Source of the DNA: Sideroxyarcus sp.
GTDB lineage: Bacteria > Pseudomonadota > Gammaproteobacteria > Burkholderiales > Gallionellaceae
Assembly: GCA_030651895.1 (NCBI GenBank)
Contig: JAUSBR010000015.1
Span: 1-48,098 of the forward strand
Length of the DNA: 48,098 nucleotides
Reading direction: 5' to 3'
Shown: positions 33,307-43,128 of the stretch, piece by piece
Layout of the letters: every line of letters begins with the position of its first letter
Numbering within the stretch: the stretch's first letter is position 1
Notes under the pieces: model-generated
What the model was told of the DNA's origin: nothing
The model's input: only the letters and a program-made list of their open reading frames with translations
Databases searched by the model: none
Made by a program: the position numbers and the translations under genes

Positions 33307-33738
33307 TTATTTGAGGCTCAGGATGTAGCGCACCAGGATTTTGATGTCGCCTTGGCTGACTTGGGGGGTGTTGGGCGGCATGGGTACTGCCCCCCATGCG
33401 CCACTGCCGCCCTTGGCGACCTTGTCGATCAGCTTGGCCTCCACCCCCTTCTGGCCGCGATATTTGACCGCGATCTCTTTCCAGGCGGGGCCGACGAGTT
33501 TCTTGTCTATCGCGTGACATGCGAAGCATTTGCTCGCCTTCGCCAACTGGATCTCCCTGGCTTCTGCCACCTCCACCTTGCCGGCAGAAGCCGCCGCTAC
33601 TGCTGTCGGTGCCGCAACCACCGGGGCGGGAGCGACTGCCGGTTTCTCGGCCTGCTGCGCCGGAGTGTCCGGCTGGCATGCCCCCAGAACGATCAATAAT
33701 GGCGCCATAATCAACACGTTATATGGATTTTTATTCAT
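33307..33738 (-). CDS. Membrane-anchored (lipoprotein) c-type cytochrome
   Basis: A 143-residue monohaem cytochrome with a lipoprotein signal (LGAC, Cys21). An Ala/Pro/Val-rich flexible linker (about 27-55) leads to the haem domain with CFACH (71-75). The distal Met lies in VPMPPNTP. The haem domain is paralogous to the soluble cytochrome encoded next (DKKLVGP, LIDKVAKGGSG). The start ATG 33738 has AAGGAG upstream. The linker would let the haem domain reach partners while tethered to a membrane. It starts 25 bp after the orphan parA stop, so the two are likely cotranscribed. Which membrane it sits in and its partner are unknown. Confidence 0.88.
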   Translation of the reverse strand: MNKNPYNVLIMAPLLIVLGACQPDTPAQQAEKPAVAPAPVVAAPTAVAAASAGKVEVAEAREIQLAKASKCFACHAIDKKLVGPAWKEIAVKYRGQKGVEAKLIDKVAKGGSGAWGAVPMPPNTPQVSQGDIKILVRYILSLK

Positions 33739-33763
33739 GTCGCTTGCTCCTTCAAATAGTTTC

Positions 33764-34381
33764 TTACTCGGATTTTTCCAGCCAGTTGAGCAGGTAGGCC
33801 CATTGTTCAAGCTCGCGCTGGGCGAGCGATGGTGGCAGGTCGAACAGCGTCTTGCCCTCAAAAGCAGCGTTGACGTATGCCTGCGCCTCGCGCAGATAGG
33901 CCAACACGGGCAGATCCAGGCCTTTGAGGAACTGTTCCAGCGTCAGTGCCGCGCGTGTGCGCGGGTCCATGCGCATGCCGACCACACCGATGAATATCTT
34001 GCCCTTGCGCACCATCTTCTCGTGGTGCAACACCTCCAGAAAATCGCGGCTGGCCTGGATGTCGAACGCGGAAGGCGCGATGGGCACGATCACCCTGTGT
34101 ACCAGCTTGAGGGCATGTTCCAGATTCTTGCCGTGCAAGCCGGCGGGAGAATCGATCACAAGGGTATCGAGCGGCGCGTCTTTTTCAACATCGGATTGCA
34201 TCAGCTCGATAGCGGGCAGATTGCGCAGGCGGTTCGCCAGCCATTGCGTGGCCGATTTCTGCCGGTCCAGGTCCAATATCGCAACGCGCTGGCCACGCGA
34301 GGCGAGGTAGCCCGCGATATTGGTGGACAGCGTGGTCTTGCCGCTGCCACCTTTGGGATTCGCAATCAGTATGGCTTTCAT
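33764..34381 (-). CDS. Orphan ParA/MinD-family ATPase
   Basis: A 205-residue P-loop ATPase of the ParA/MIPZ/CobQ group. The deviant Walker A KGGSGKTT (residues 10-17) contains the signature lysine, and [17 protein letters not shown] gives the switch I region. [13 protein letters not shown] is the Walker B strand and [20 protein letters not shown] the C-terminal switch region. Orphan ParAs (without ParB) position proteins or organelles such as chemoreceptors, carboxysomes or flagella. The cargo is unknown here. It lies 31 bp downstream of ilvD and 25 bp upstream of the lipoprotein cytochrome gene, all leftward. No partner gene or parS-like sites are seen. Confidence 0.88.
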   Translation of the reverse strand: MKAILIANPKGGSGKTTLSTNIAGYLASRGQRVAILDLDRQKSATQWLANRLRNLPAIELMQSDVEKDAPLDTLVIDSPAGLHGKNLEHALKLVHRVIVPIAPSAFDIQASRDFLEVLHHEKMVRKGKIFIGVVGMRMDPRTRAALTLEQFLKGLDLPVLAYLREAQAYVNAAFEGKTLFDLPPSLAQRELEQWAYLLNWLEKSE

Positions 34382-34412
34382 GCAACCGCCCCCTTACGAT
34401 CTGTACAGCCGG

Positions 34413-36263
34413 TTATTTCTCCACTTGCGAAACGTCGCGCACCGCGCCCTTGTCGGCGCTGGTCACCATCGCCGCGTAGGCGCGCAATGCCGCCGACACT
34501 TTGCGCGGACGCTCGGCAGCCGGCTTCCAGGCCAGCTTGCCTTTGGCTTCCATGGCCGCACGACGCTGGCCCAGTTCGGCCTCGGTGATAGCCAGATTGA
34601 TGGTGCGATTGGGGATATCGATCTCGATGCGGTCGCCTTCCTGCACCAGACCGATCGCGCCGCCGCTGGCCGCTTCCGGCGAGGCATGGCCGATGCTCAG
34701 ACCCGAGGTGCCGCCGGAGAAACGCCCATCGGTGAGCAGCGCGCAGGCTTTGCCCAGACCTTTGGATTTCAAGTACGAGGTCGGGTACAGCATCTCCTGC
34801 ATGCCGGGGCCGCCCTTGGGACCTTCGTAGCGAATGACGACCACGTCGCCCGCAACGATCTGGTCGGCGAGGATGCCCGCAGTCGCCGCGTCCTGGCTCT
34901 CGAACACGCGTGCGCGCCCGCTGAATTTCAGGATGCTCTCATCCACACCCGCCGTCTTCACGATGCAGCCGTCGAGGGCGATGTTGCCGTGCAGCACCGC
35001 GAGGCCGCCGTCCTTGGAGTAAGCATGCGCCATGTCGCGGATGCAACCTTTTGCACGATCCGCATCCACTTCCGGATAGAGCATGGATTGCGAGAAGGCG
35101 ATGGTGGTGACGATGCCGCCGGGTGCTGCGCGGAAGAACTTTTGCACCGCTTCATCTTTGCTTTGCACGATATCCCACTGCTTGAGCCCGTCGCGCAAGG
35201 TCTTGCTGTGCACCGAGCCGACTTCGCCATGCAGCAGCCCGGCACGGTCCAGTTCGCCGAGGATGGCCGCGATGCCGCCGGCGCGATGCACATCTTCCAT
35301 GTGATACTCGGATGACGGTGCGACCTTGCACAAGGTCGGTACATGGCACGACAGGCGGTCCATATCCTTCATGGTGAAGTCCACTTCCGCTTCGCGCGCG
35401 ATGGCGAGCAGGTGCAGCACGGTGTTGGTGGAACCGCCCATGGCGATATCCAGCGTCATCGCGTTCTCGAACGCATCGAAGGTGGCGATACTGCGCGGCA
35501 GCACCGAGACATCGTCCTGTTCGTAATAGCGCTTGGCGAGTTCAACGATCAGTCGTCCGGCGCGCAGGAACAATTGCTTGCGCTCGGCGTGCGTCGCCAC
35601 CAGCGAACCGTTGCCCGGCAAAGACAGGCCCAATGCTTCCGTCAGACAGTTCATCGAATTGGCGGTGAACATGCCGGAGCAGGAACCGCAGGTCGGACAG
35701 GCGGAACGCTCGATGGCTTCCACCTCTTCGTCGCTCACACGGCTATCCGCTGCAGCGACCATCGCATCCACCAGATCGAGTCCCTTCACCTTGCCCTGCC
35801 AGTTGACCTTACCCGCTTCCATCGGCCCGCCGGAAACGAAGATGACCGGGATGTTCAGGCGCATCGCGGCCATCAGCATGCCGGGGGTGATCTTGTCGCA
35901 GTTGGAGATGCACACCAGCGCGTCGGCGCAGTGCGCGTTGACCATGTATTCCACCGAGTCGGCGATCAGGTCGCGGCTGGGCAGCGAATACAGCATGCCG
36001 TCATGTCCCATGGCGATGCCGTCGTCGATGGCGATGGTGTTGAATTCCTTGGCGATGCCGCCCGCCTTCTCGATCTCGCGCGCGACCAGTTGCCCCATGT
36101 CTTTGAGGTGCACGTGGCCCGGCACGAACTGGGTGAAGGAATTGGCAATGGCGATGATGGGCTTGCCGAAGTCGCCTTCGGTCATGCCGGTGGCGCGCCA
36201 CAGGGAGCGCGCGCCGGCCATGTTGCGGCCGTGGGTGGAGGTGCGGGAACGATATGCAGGCAT
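34413..36263 (-). CDS. ilvD: Dihydroxy-acid dehydratase
   Basis: A 616-residue enzyme that dehydrates 2,3-dihydroxy-isovalerate and 2,3-dihydroxy-3-methylvalerate to the keto acids of valine and isoleucine synthesis. Cysteines for the Fe-S cluster are in [13 protein letters not shown] near 120 and [19 protein letters not shown] near 190. The [18 protein letters not shown] segment near 515 is typical of the C-terminal domain. The start [19 protein letters not shown] is the family's standard N-terminus and the length matches. A GAGAG Shine-Dalgarno sequence precedes the ATG. It is divergent from lgt over about 65 bp that contain a TATAAT facing lgt. parA follows. Confidence 0.97.
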   Translation of the reverse strand: MPAYRSRTSTHGRNMAGARSLWRATGMTEGDFGKPIIAIANSFTQFVPGHVHLKDMGQLVAREIEKAGGIAKEFNTIAIDDGIAMGHDGMLYSLPSRDLIADSVEYMVNAHCADALVCISNCDKITPGMLMAAMRLNIPVIFVSGGPMEAGKVNWQGKVKGLDLVDAMVAAADSRVSDEEVEAIERSACPTCGSCSGMFTANSMNCLTEALGLSLPGNGSLVATHAERKQLFLRAGRLIVELAKRYYEQDDVSVLPRSIATFDAFENAMTLDIAMGGSTNTVLHLLAIAREAEVDFTMKDMDRLSCHVPTLCKVAPSSEYHMEDVHRAGGIAAILGELDRAGLLHGEVGSVHSKTLRDGLKQWDIVQSKDEAVQKFFRAAPGGIVTTIAFSQSMLYPEVDADRAKGCIRDMAHAYSKDGGLAVLHGNIALDGCIVKTAGVDESILKFSGRARVFESQDAATAGILADQIVAGDVVVIRYEGPKGGPGMQEMLYPTSYLKSKGLGKACALLTDGRFSGGTSGLSIGHASPEAASGGAIGLVQEGDRIEIDIPNRTINLAITEAELGQRRAAMEAKGKLAWKPAAERPRKVSAALRAYAAMVTSADKGAVRDVSQVEK

Positions 36264-36328
36264 GATGTCTCTCTAATGTAATGGTGATGCACGTATAATC
36301 TGCCGCTCAATTCTAACCGATTCGCCCC

Positions 36329-37114
36329 ATGCTCGTTCACCCCCAATTCGACCCTGTCGCCATCCATCTCGGCCCGTTCGGCATCCACTGGTACGGGCTG
36401 ATGTACCTGCTCGGCTTTGTGGTTTTTATCTGGCTGGGACGGATGCGTCTGCGCACGCTGAACCAACCCGGTTGGGACAACCAGTTCCTCGACGATCTGC
36501 TGTTCTACGGCGTGCTCGGCGTGGTGCTGGGCGGTCGTCTGGGCGAGGTACTGTTCTACAACCCCGGCTATTACTTCTCGCACCCGCTGAAGATACTCGC
36601 GGTGTGGGAAGGCGGCATGTCCTTCCACGGCGGCTTCCTCGGCGTGCTGGCGGCGATGGCGCTGTTCGCGAAGAAGCGCGGTATCCAGTGGCTGGCGCTG
36701 ATGGACTTCATCGCGCCGCTGACGCCGCCCGGGCTGGCGTTCGGGCGCATCGGCAATTTCATCAATGGTGAGTTATGGGGACGTCCGACCGATGTACCGT
36801 GGGCAATGGTATTCCCCAAGGTGGACAACCTGCCGCGCCACCCTTCGCAACTATATGAGTTCGCCATGGAAGGTGTCGCGCTGTTCATATTGTTGTGGCT
36901 GTTCTCGCGCAAACCGCGCCCGACCGGATCGGTACTCGGCCTTTCCATCGCCGCTTACGGCTGCTTCCGCTTCCTCGGCGAATTCACGCGCAACCCGGAC
37001 GAAGGCATCTTCGGCCTGATGACCTTCGGCATCAGCATGGGACAATGGCTGAGTGTGCCCATGGTCCTGGTCGGCGGCAGTTTGATGATCTGGGCGTACC
37101 GCCGCGCCCGCTAG
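36329..37114 (+). CDS. lgt: Prolipoprotein diacylglyceryl transferase
   Basis: A 261-residue inner-membrane enzyme with seven hydrophobic helices. It transfers diacylglycerol from phosphatidylglycerol to the lipobox cysteine, the first step of lipoprotein maturation. Conserved motifs are IHWYGLMYL near 16, SFHGGFLG near 95 and [17 protein letters not shown] near 139, the last with essential Arg and Asn residues. Length is at the short end of the family. A TATAAT at 36294-36299 may be its -10, but no good -35 is visible. pldA starts 9 bp downstream. Several substrates of this enzyme, lipoproteins with a clear lipobox, are encoded in this window. Confidence 0.96.
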   Translation: MLVHPQFDPVAIHLGPFGIHWYGLMYLLGFVVFIWLGRMRLRTLNQPGWDNQFLDDLLFYGVLGVVLGGRLGEVLFYNPGYYFSHPLKILAVWEGGMSFHGGFLGVLAAMALFAKKRGIQWLALMDFIAPLTPPGLAFGRIGNFINGELWGRPTDVPWAMVFPKVDNLPRHPSQLYEFAMEGVALFILLWLFSRKPRPTGSVLGLSIAAYGCFRFLGEFTRNPDEGIFGLMTFGISMGQWLSVPMVLVGGSLMIWAYRRAR

Positions 37115-37123
37115 GCACCGACC

Positions 37124-38104
37124 ATGCTCCGCGCTCTTGCTCTTTCACTGATCTGCTCCTGCTGCGCCAGTCTCGCGCATGCCGAGAACGCGGCGCTGGA
37201 AGCCTGCTCCATCATCGTGAACAGGAATGATCGATTGCGTTGCTACGACGATGCCGCCGAGGTGAAACCCGTTTTGCGCAGCTACCTGACCCGCGCCTGG
37301 GACCTTGACGGCCAGGGCAACCCCGATGCGGGTGGCATCCGCCGTCTGGAGCCTTACCGCAAGAACTATGCGCTGATCCGCTATACCTCGAACATCAACG
37401 CATCCCCGACCTCGCCTTCGCCAAACCACTCCGTGGCGACACCTTATCCCTACACGAAGGTCGAGACGAAATTCCAGTTCAGCGCCAAATCGGAGATCGG
37501 CAATTACCGCGACCTGGAATTCCTGGGCTTCAAGAATTTCCGCCTGTGGGGCGCTTTCACACAACAGGCATTCTGGCAGGCCTTCAATGTCGGAAATTCC
37601 TCGCCTTTCCGCGATTCGAACTATGAACCAGAACTGATCGGCACTTTCGGCACCGGCAATGCCCGGGGCTGGAAGCTGCTCAATCTCGGTTTTTCGCACC
37701 AATCGAACGGGCGCAATGAACCCGCCTCGCGCAGTTGGAACCGCCTTTATCTGCAAGGGGGCTGGGAATGGGATGAAGTCTATGTGCTCGGGCGCGGCTG
37801 GTGGCGCTTGCCGGAAAAGACATCCAAAGACGACAACCCCGATCTGACCCGTTATCTGGGCCGCGCCGAGATGGTCGTGCATTGGTTACCGGACCGGGAC
37901 GACGAGATCATCATGTTGCTTCGCAGCAATCTAAACGCGCACGGACACAAGGGGTTCGTGCAACTCGACTGGGCCAGCCCGTTCAAGGTCGGGCGCTCCT
38001 CGCAACTCAATTTCCAGCTCACCTCCGGCTACGGCGACAGCCTGATCGACTACAACCACTATCAGACGACTTTCGCCATCGGTATCGTGTTCAAGGAATG
38101 GTAG
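37124..38104 (+). CDS. pldA: Outer-membrane phospholipase A (OMPLA)
   Basis: A 326-residue outer-membrane beta-barrel serine hydrolase. A signal peptide ends at LAHA. The catalytic residues sit exactly in E. coli-like spacing: His192 and Ser194 in SHQSNGR and Asn206 in SRSWNRLY. The barrel closes with a C-terminal FKEW, a typical terminal aromatic residue. It hydrolyses phospholipids that reach the outer leaflet when asymmetry is lost, working as a calcium-dependent dimer. The N-terminal 60 residues between signal and barrel contain DRLRCYD, a feature seen in many betaproteobacterial PldA proteins. It starts 9 bp after lgt and is probably cotranscribed. Confidence 0.95.
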   Translation: MLRALALSLICSCCASLAHAENAALEACSIIVNRNDRLRCYDDAAEVKPVLRSYLTRAWDLDGQGNPDAGGIRRLEPYRKNYALIRYTSNINASPTSPSPNHSVATPYPYTKVETKFQFSAKSEIGNYRDLEFLGFKNFRLWGAFTQQAFWQAFNVGNSSPFRDSNYEPELIGTFGTGNARGWKLLNLGFSHQSNGRNEPASRSWNRLYLQGGWEWDEVYVLGRGWWRLPEKTSKDDNPDLTRYLGRAEMVVHWLPDRDDEIIMLLRSNLNAHGHKGFVQLDWASPFKVGRSSQLNFQLTSGYGDSLIDYNHYQTTFAIGIVFKEW

Positions 38105-38165
38105 TCGCGTTGACACCCCGCATCGGCTCCACGATACTCTTGCACCGCATACTTAAGGCCCCATT

Positions 38166-39455
38166 TTGGACGACATCTCTTTAGGCACGCTGTTCGGCAT
38201 CTTGCTGGTACTGCTGGTCTGCAGCGCGTTCTTCTCCGGCTCGGAGACCAGCATGATGGCGATCAATCGCTATCGCCTGAACACGCTGGTGCGCAAAGGG
38301 AACCGCAGCGCCAAGCTGGTCAACGCCCTGCTCGGCAAGGTCGACAAATTGCTCGGCTCAATCCTGCTAGGCAACACGCTCGTCAATGTCGCCGCCGCCG
38401 CGCTGGCCAATATCATCATCCTGCGCCTGTTCGGGCAAAACGACTGGGCGATCCTGCTGGGGACATTGGCACTCACGTTCGTGATCCTGGTCTTCAGCGA
38501 GATCATGCCAAAGATCATCGCGGCGAGTTATCCAGAGCGCATCGCTTTGCCCGCAAGCTATGTGCTGACGCCAATGATCACACTCTTCCATCCGGTCGTG
38601 CTGATCGCCGGCGGCATGGTGAAAGGTTTGCTGTGGCTGCTGCGCATCAGGATTGAAACAGACCAGAGCAAGCAAAAGATGACGATCGAGGAACTGCGCG
38701 GACTGGTGCTGGAGGCCGAGCATTTTCTGCCGCGCAAGCACCAGAAGATGCTGCTGAACCTGGTCGATCTGGAGCGCATCACCGTCAACGATGTGATGAT
38801 CCCGCGCAACCAGATCGAGGCGCTGGACATCGGAGCCGATCCGGCCGAGCTGCGTCAGCAGATCATCACCTGCCACCACACTTTGCTCCCGATCTATGCC
38901 GACACGCCCAGCAACGTCATCGGCATCCTGCACATCAAGCGGGTGTTGCCCTTGTTGCAGGAGGAAGAGCTGGATACGGCGCAGTTGCGCGAGATGTTGC
39001 ACGATCCCTATTTCATTCCTTCCGACACGCCCCTGCTCAAACAATTGCAGCAGTTCCAGGAACGTCAGACCCGTCTCGGCCTGGTGGTCGACGAATACGG
39101 CGAACTGTTGGGCTTGGTCACATTGGAGAACATTCTGGAAGAGATCGTCGGCGACTTCACCACCCAGTCGCCGTCGCAGACCGGCAAGTTCCTGCGCCAC
39201 GACGACGGCAGCCTGCTGCTTGAGGGAAGCAGCAGCCTGCGCGAACTGAACCGCAAACTGGGCTTGCACCTGCCGCTGGGCGAAGCGAAGACCCTCAACG
39301 GTCTGATCCTCGAGCATCTGCAGGACATTCCCGAAGCCGGAACCAGCCTGAAGATTGGCGATTACCCTATCGAGATCATCCAGGTGCAAGACCGTGCGGT
39401 AAAGGTTGCAAGATTGTTCCCGGCGCAGCAGCGGCCGCCTTTACAAAGGGGGTAA
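38166..39455 (+). CDS. HlyC/CorC-family protein (CNNM domain plus CBS pair)
   Basis: A 429-residue membrane protein. The N-terminal DUF21/CNNM domain has three or four hydrophobic segments, opening with LVCSAFFSGSETSMMAINR near 20. A pair of CBS domains covers about 200-330, where LGLVVDEYGELLGLVTLENI is the second CBS core. The C-terminal CorC_HlyC domain (about 345-429) has LLEGSSSLRELNRKLGL. Members influence Mg2+/Co2+ efflux or heavy-metal resistance; the exact role is not settled. The start is TTG at 38166 with an AAGG 9-10 bases upstream, which is common for this family. No ATG within the membrane domain would retain the SETS motif. Confidence 0.9.
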   Translation: MDDISLGTLFGILLVLLVCSAFFSGSETSMMAINRYRLNTLVRKGNRSAKLVNALLGKVDKLLGSILLGNTLVNVAAAALANIIILRLFGQNDWAILLGTLALTFVILVFSEIMPKIIAASYPERIALPASYVLTPMITLFHPVVLIAGGMVKGLLWLLRIRIETDQSKQKMTIEELRGLVLEAEHFLPRKHQKMLLNLVDLERITVNDVMIPRNQIEALDIGADPAELRQQIITCHHTLLPIYADTPSNVIGILHIKRVLPLLQEEELDTAQLREMLHDPYFIPSDTPLLKQLQQFQERQTRLGLVVDEYGELLGLVTLENILEEIVGDFTTQSPSQTGKFLRHDDGSLLLEGSSSLRELNRKLGLHLPLGEAKTLNGLILEHLQDIPEAGTSLKIGDYPIEIIQVQDRAVKVARLFPAQQRPPLQRG

Positions 39456-39556
39456 AGCCATGCATCATGCAAAAGGCCTTTATAATCCGGCACGTCAGTG
39501 ATTCAGCACCGTATCTCTTAGACTCCGCCCTATGGCAATCAATTTGAGGTTACAAG

Positions 39557-40774
39557 ATGGCAACCCAAAGAACTGAAAAAACCAAAGAGTACCAGTACAG
39601 CTGGGAAGGCAAGGACAAGGCTGGCAAAATCGTCAAAGGCGAGATGCGCGGCGCCGGCGAGGCCAGCGTATCCGCACATCTGCGCCGTCAGGGCATCACT
39701 GTCAACAAGATCAAGAAAAGCGCATCAGGCGGGGGCAAGATCACGGAGAAGGACATCACCCTGTTCACGCGCCAACTCGCCACCATGCTGAAATCAGGCG
39801 TGCCACTGTTGCAAGCATTCGATATTGTGGGCAAAGGACATGACAACCCGGCTGTCGCTCGCCTGCTGTTCGACATCAAGACAGATGTCGAGACCGGCAG
39901 CAGTCTAGAACAGTCATTCCGCAAGTTTCCGCTCTACTTCGATGACCTGTATTGCAACCTGCTGGGGGCTGGCGAAGCGGCCGGTATTCTTGACACTCTG
40001 CTCGATCGCCTGGCAACGTACAAGGAAAAGATCCTGGGGATCAAAAGCAAGATCAAATCCGCCCTCTTCTATCCGGTTTCGATCATCGTCATCGCCTTTG
40101 TTATCACCGCAGTGATCATGATCTTCGTGATTCCCGCCTTTAAAGATTTATTCAAGAATTTCGGTGCCGATTTGCCCGGCCCGACTTTGGTTGTGATGGC
40201 GATCTCCGACTTCTTCGTTGCCTGGTGGTGGGCGATCTTCGGAATTGTCGGCGGAAGTCTGTACGGTTTCTTCTACGCCTGGAAGCGCAACAAAAAAATG
40301 CAGCGGCGTATGGATCAAATAATGTTGAAAATTCCGGTGTTCGGCCCGCTGGTGCGCAAGGCTTCGATTGCGCGCTGGGCACGCACTCTCGCCACCATGT
40401 TCGCCGCTGGCGTGCCGCTGGTGGAGGCTTTTGATTCGGTTGCAGGGGCGTCGGGCAATGCAGTTTATTACGATGCCACCAAGGCAATCCAGCGTGAAGT
40501 GACCAGCGGTACCAACCTCACTGTCGCCATGCAGAACACGGAGGCTTTCCCCAGCATGGTGCTGCAGATGGTCGCCATCGGCGAAGAGTCCGGCGCGCTC
40601 GACAGCATGTTGGGCAAGGTGGCCGATTTCTTCGAAGCGGAAGTAGACGATGCCGTTGAAGCCCTGTCCAGCCTGATGGAACCGGTCATCATGGTGGTAT
40701 TGGGCACCCTCATCGGCGGTATGGTGGTGGCGATGTACCTGCCGATCTTCAAGATGGGCCAGGCGGTTGGTTAA
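39557..40774 (+). CDS. pilC: Type IV pilus inner-membrane platform protein PilC
   Basis: A 405-residue GspF/PilC-family protein of the type IV pilus machine. It has two T2SSF domains (about 75-200 and 275-400), each followed by membrane segments; three hydrophobic stretches are evident. Typical residues are ITLFTRQLATMLKSGVPLLQAFDI near 70 (begins ITLFTRQLATML), GAGEAAGILDTLLDRLA near 143 and WARTLATMFAAGVPLVEAFD near 275. It anchors the extension and retraction ATPases. A TATAAT at 39481-39486 lies 70 bp upstream with a poor -35. pilB, which usually precedes pilC, is not here; a CorC-family gene takes its place. A terminator follows before pilD. Confidence 0.95.
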   Translation: MATQRTEKTKEYQYSWEGKDKAGKIVKGEMRGAGEASVSAHLRRQGITVNKIKKSASGGGKITEKDITLFTRQLATMLKSGVPLLQAFDIVGKGHDNPAVARLLFDIKTDVETGSSLEQSFRKFPLYFDDLYCNLLGAGEAAGILDTLLDRLATYKEKILGIKSKIKSALFYPVSIIVIAFVITAVIMIFVIPAFKDLFKNFGADLPGPTLVVMAISDFFVAWWWAIFGIVGGSLYGFFYAWKRNKKMQRRMDQIMLKIPVFGPLVRKASIARWARTLATMFAAGVPLVEAFDSVAGASGNAVYYDATKAIQREVTSGTNLTVAMQNTEAFPSMVLQMVAIGEESGALDSMLGKVADFFEAEVDDAVEALSSLMEPVIMVVLGTLIGGMVVAMYLPIFKMGQAVG

Positions 40775-40793
40775 GTAACCGGCTCGCGAACAG

Positions 40794-40818
40794 GCGCGGC
40801 GTTTGCCGCGCTTTTTTT
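40794..40818 (+). terminator. Rho-independent terminator between pilC and pilD
   Basis: GC-rich 7-bp stem GCGCGGC (40794-40800) with GCCGCGC (40805-40811), GTTT loop, then seven T residues (40812-40818). It should end pilC transcription before the pilD start at 40840. Confidence 0.88.
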
Positions 40819-40839
40819 ATATATTCAGGGTGCTCATAG

Positions 40840-41700
40840 ATGTTGCTACTGCTCCAAACCTCGCCGCTTGTATTTGTCCTAGTTGCAGGATTGCTTGGCC
40901 TGCTCGTCGGCAGTTTTCTCAACGTCGTCATCCACCGCCTGCCCAAGATGATGGAACACGACTGGCATGCGCAATGTGCCGAGCTGAACGGGCAGACACC
41001 CGCCCCTGTTGCGCCCTATAACCTCGTGGTGCCGCGTTCCGCCTGCCCGCATTGCGGTCATGCGATCGGCGCACTGGAGAACATCCCGGTGGTGAGCTAT
41101 CTCTTCCTCAAAGGCAAATGCAAGGGTTGCGGCGCGGCCATCTCGATGCGCTATCCGATCGTGGAGGCCGTCAGCGGCATCCTGAGCGCTTACGCTGCCT
41201 GGCATTTTGGTTTCGGCGCTGCCGGGATCGCAGCCATCGTGTTTGTCTGGGCGCTCATCGCGCTCACCTTCATCGATTTCGACACCCAACTGCTTCCCGA
41301 CGACATCACTCTCCCCCTGCTCTGGCTGGGGCTGCTGCTCAACCTCAATGGTGTCTTTACCACGCTGCCGAATGCTGTCATCGGTGCTGTAGCAGGCTAC
41401 CTCGTGCTGTGGAGTGTGTACTGGGCGTTCAAGCTTGCTACCGGCAAGGAAGGCATGGGTTTTGGCGATTTCAAATTATTGGCCGCGATCGGCGCCTGGT
41501 TTGGCTGGACGATGCTACCGCTAGTCATCCTGCTTTCTTCTCTGGTCGGCGCCGTGGTAGGTATCGCGCTCATCGTCTTCGCCAAACGCGGCCGCAACAT
41601 CCCCATCCCGTTCGGCCCCTACCTTGCCGGCGGCGGCCTGATAGCGTTGTTCTGGGGGCAGACGCTGACGCAGAACTATCTGCAACTGTTGGCACCGTGA
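40840..41700 (+). CDS. pilD: Prepilin peptidase and N-methyltransferase PilD
   Basis: A 286-residue inner-membrane aspartic protease that cleaves prepilin leader peptides and methylates the new N-terminus. The N-terminal domain has SFLNVVIHRLP and two Cys-X-X-Cys pairs (CPHCG near 69-72, CKGCG near 92-95), the zinc site of the full-length form. The catalytic aspartates lie in IDFDTQLLPDDITLP near 147 and GFGDFKLLAAIG near 207. About seven hydrophobic helices follow. An AGGGTG Shine-Dalgarno sequence precedes the ATG. Its stop overlaps the coaE GTG start. It is separated from pilC by a terminator. Confidence 0.95.
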   Translation: MLLLLQTSPLVFVLVAGLLGLLVGSFLNVVIHRLPKMMEHDWHAQCAELNGQTPAPVAPYNLVVPRSACPHCGHAIGALENIPVVSYLFLKGKCKGCGAAISMRYPIVEAVSGILSAYAAWHFGFGAAGIAAIVFVWALIALTFIDFDTQLLPDDITLPLLWLGLLLNLNGVFTTLPNAVIGAVAGYLVLWSVYWAFKLATGKEGMGFGDFKLLAAIGAWFGWTMLPLVILLSSLVGAVVGIALIVFAKRGRNIPIPFGPYLAGGGLIALFWGQTLTQNYLQLLAP

Positions 41701-42308
41701 ATTATCTGGTCGGGCTGACAGGCGGTATCGGTAGCGGCAAAAGCACCGTTGCTGGACTGTTTGCCGATCAAGGTGTGCGCGTCATCGACACCGATCTCAT
41801 CTCTCACGGGCTCACACAAGCAGGCGGGACAGCCATTCCACTGATACGCAAGGAATTCGGGGACCGTCATATCGATACCCAAGGGGCGCTGGATCGCGGC
41901 CGCATGCGCCAATTGGTATTTGCCGATTCTGCCGCCAAACTCAAGCTGGAAGCCATCCTACATCCCCTCATCCTCGCGCAGACACGGCAGCAGGCGGCCG
42001 AGCCAAGCAAAGCGCCATATACTCTGATCGTGGTTCCTTTGCTGTTCGAAAACGGGAGATATGCCGGCTGGATGGACCGCACCATCGCCGTTGACTGCAC
42101 GCAAGAGGCCCAACTCGCGCGCACCATGCAGCGCAGCCAACTGAGCGAAGCCGAGGTTCGCGCCATCCTGGCGCATCAACTCGACCGGACGGAACGGCTA
42201 GCGCTGGCCGACGAAGTGATCCGTAACGACGGAACCCTGGAGGACCTGAAGGCGCAGGTCGTCGGAATGCACCGCCGTTTATCGGCTTTGGCGACGGAAA
42301 GCGATTGA
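41697..42308 (+). CDS. coaE: Dephospho-CoA kinase
   Basis: A 203-residue P-loop kinase making coenzyme A from dephospho-CoA and ATP, the last CoA step. The Walker A loop is GGIGSGKSTV near residue 10, the RVIDTDLISH segment near 31 binds substrate, and VVPLLFENG near 112 is the family motif. Length is normal. The start is GTG at 41697, overlapping the pilD stop (GTGA), so translation is coupled; any further upstream start would run inside pilD. The order pilD-coaE-zapD-yacG is widely conserved in beta- and gammaproteobacteria. Confidence 0.95.
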   Translation: MNYLVGLTGGIGSGKSTVAGLFADQGVRVIDTDLISHGLTQAGGTAIPLIRKEFGDRHIDTQGALDRGRMRQLVFADSAAKLKLEAILHPLILAQTRQQAAEPSKAPYTLIVVPLLFENGRYAGWMDRTIAVDCTQEAQLARTMQRSQLSEAEVRAILAHQLDRTERLALADEVIRNDGTLEDLKAQVVGMHRRLSALATESD

Positions 42309-42369
42309 CGGCGCGGAAGGCTGCCTATATCTTTCGCAACCAACAAAACCCCAACTCTGCTAGGCGATT

Positions 42370-43128
42370 GTGATCAGTTACGAGTTCCCTCTGAACGAAC
42401 GAGTGCGCACCATGTTGCGCCTGGAGGATCTCTTCTTTCGCATCGCCCGCTTCATCGAAAGCGACGAGAGCCCAGACCATCACGCCGCGCTCGGTATCTT
42501 GTTCGAGATCCTCGAAGTCGCCTGCCGTGCCGACCTTAAATCCGAGCTGTTACAAGAGCTTGAACGGCAGAAGAAAGTCCTCAACGGTTTGCACAACAAT
42601 CCCGAGATATCCGAAAGCGCACTGGACGCGCTGATCGCCGACATCGAAAACACCAGCGCGGCGCTGCTGAAGATGACCGGCAAGATCGGCCAGCATCTGC
42701 GCGACAACGAATGGCTAATGGGCATCAAGCAGCGCGCCGTCATTCCCGGCGGCGTCTGCGAATTTGACCTGCCCTCCTACCATTACTGGCAACACCAGAA
42801 CACCGAATTCAGGCAAAACAACCTGAATGAATGGCTAGCTCCCCTGCTGCCCCTGCGCGACGGCATCACCATCCTGCTCAAGCTGCTGCGCGAAAGCGGG
42901 CGTACCCACCACTTCACAGCATTCCACGGCAGCTTCCAGCAGATGCAGGGCGGCCGCGTCGCACAGATGCTGCGCATCAGCCTGGACGCCGAGATCCCCT
43001 GCATCCCCGAGATCAGCGCCAACAAATACGCCCTCAATATCCGCTTCGTCGAGGCCAAGTACACCGCCAAGACCGCGCTTTACGACCAGGATGTCGCCTT
43101 CGACCTGACCTTCTGTTCTCTCGCATGA
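42370..43128 (+). CDS. zapD: Cell division protein ZapD
   Basis: A 252-residue ZapD (formerly DUF1342/YacF) protein that crosslinks FtsZ filaments at midcell. It opens with [20 protein letters not shown], diagnostic of the family. The N-terminal half is helical (about 1-120) and the C-terminal half beta-rich ([24 protein letters not shown]). The start is GTG at 42370; an AGG lies about 7 bases upstream, and 61 bp separate it from coaE. Its TGA stop overlaps the yacG ATG. A second Z-ring factor pair (ZapA and a ZapB-like protein) is encoded at 24883-25394. Confidence 0.95.
   Translation: MISYEFPLNERVRTMLRLEDLFFRIARFIESDESPDHHAALGILFEILEVACRADLKSELLQELERQKKVLNGLHNNPEISESALDALIADIENTSAALLKMTGKIGQHLRDNEWLMGIKQRAVIPGGVCEFDLPSYHYWQHQNTEFRQNNLNEWLAPLLPLRDGITILLKLLRESGRTHHFTAFHGSFQQMQGGRVAQMLRISLDAEIPCIPEISANKYALNIRFVEAKYTAKTALYDQDVAFDLTFCSLA

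Noticed and set aside
39530..39550. Possible sigma54 promoter in front of pilC (TGGCA followed by TTTGA)
   Set aside because: The invariant GC of the -12 element is missing, so the match is not convincing.
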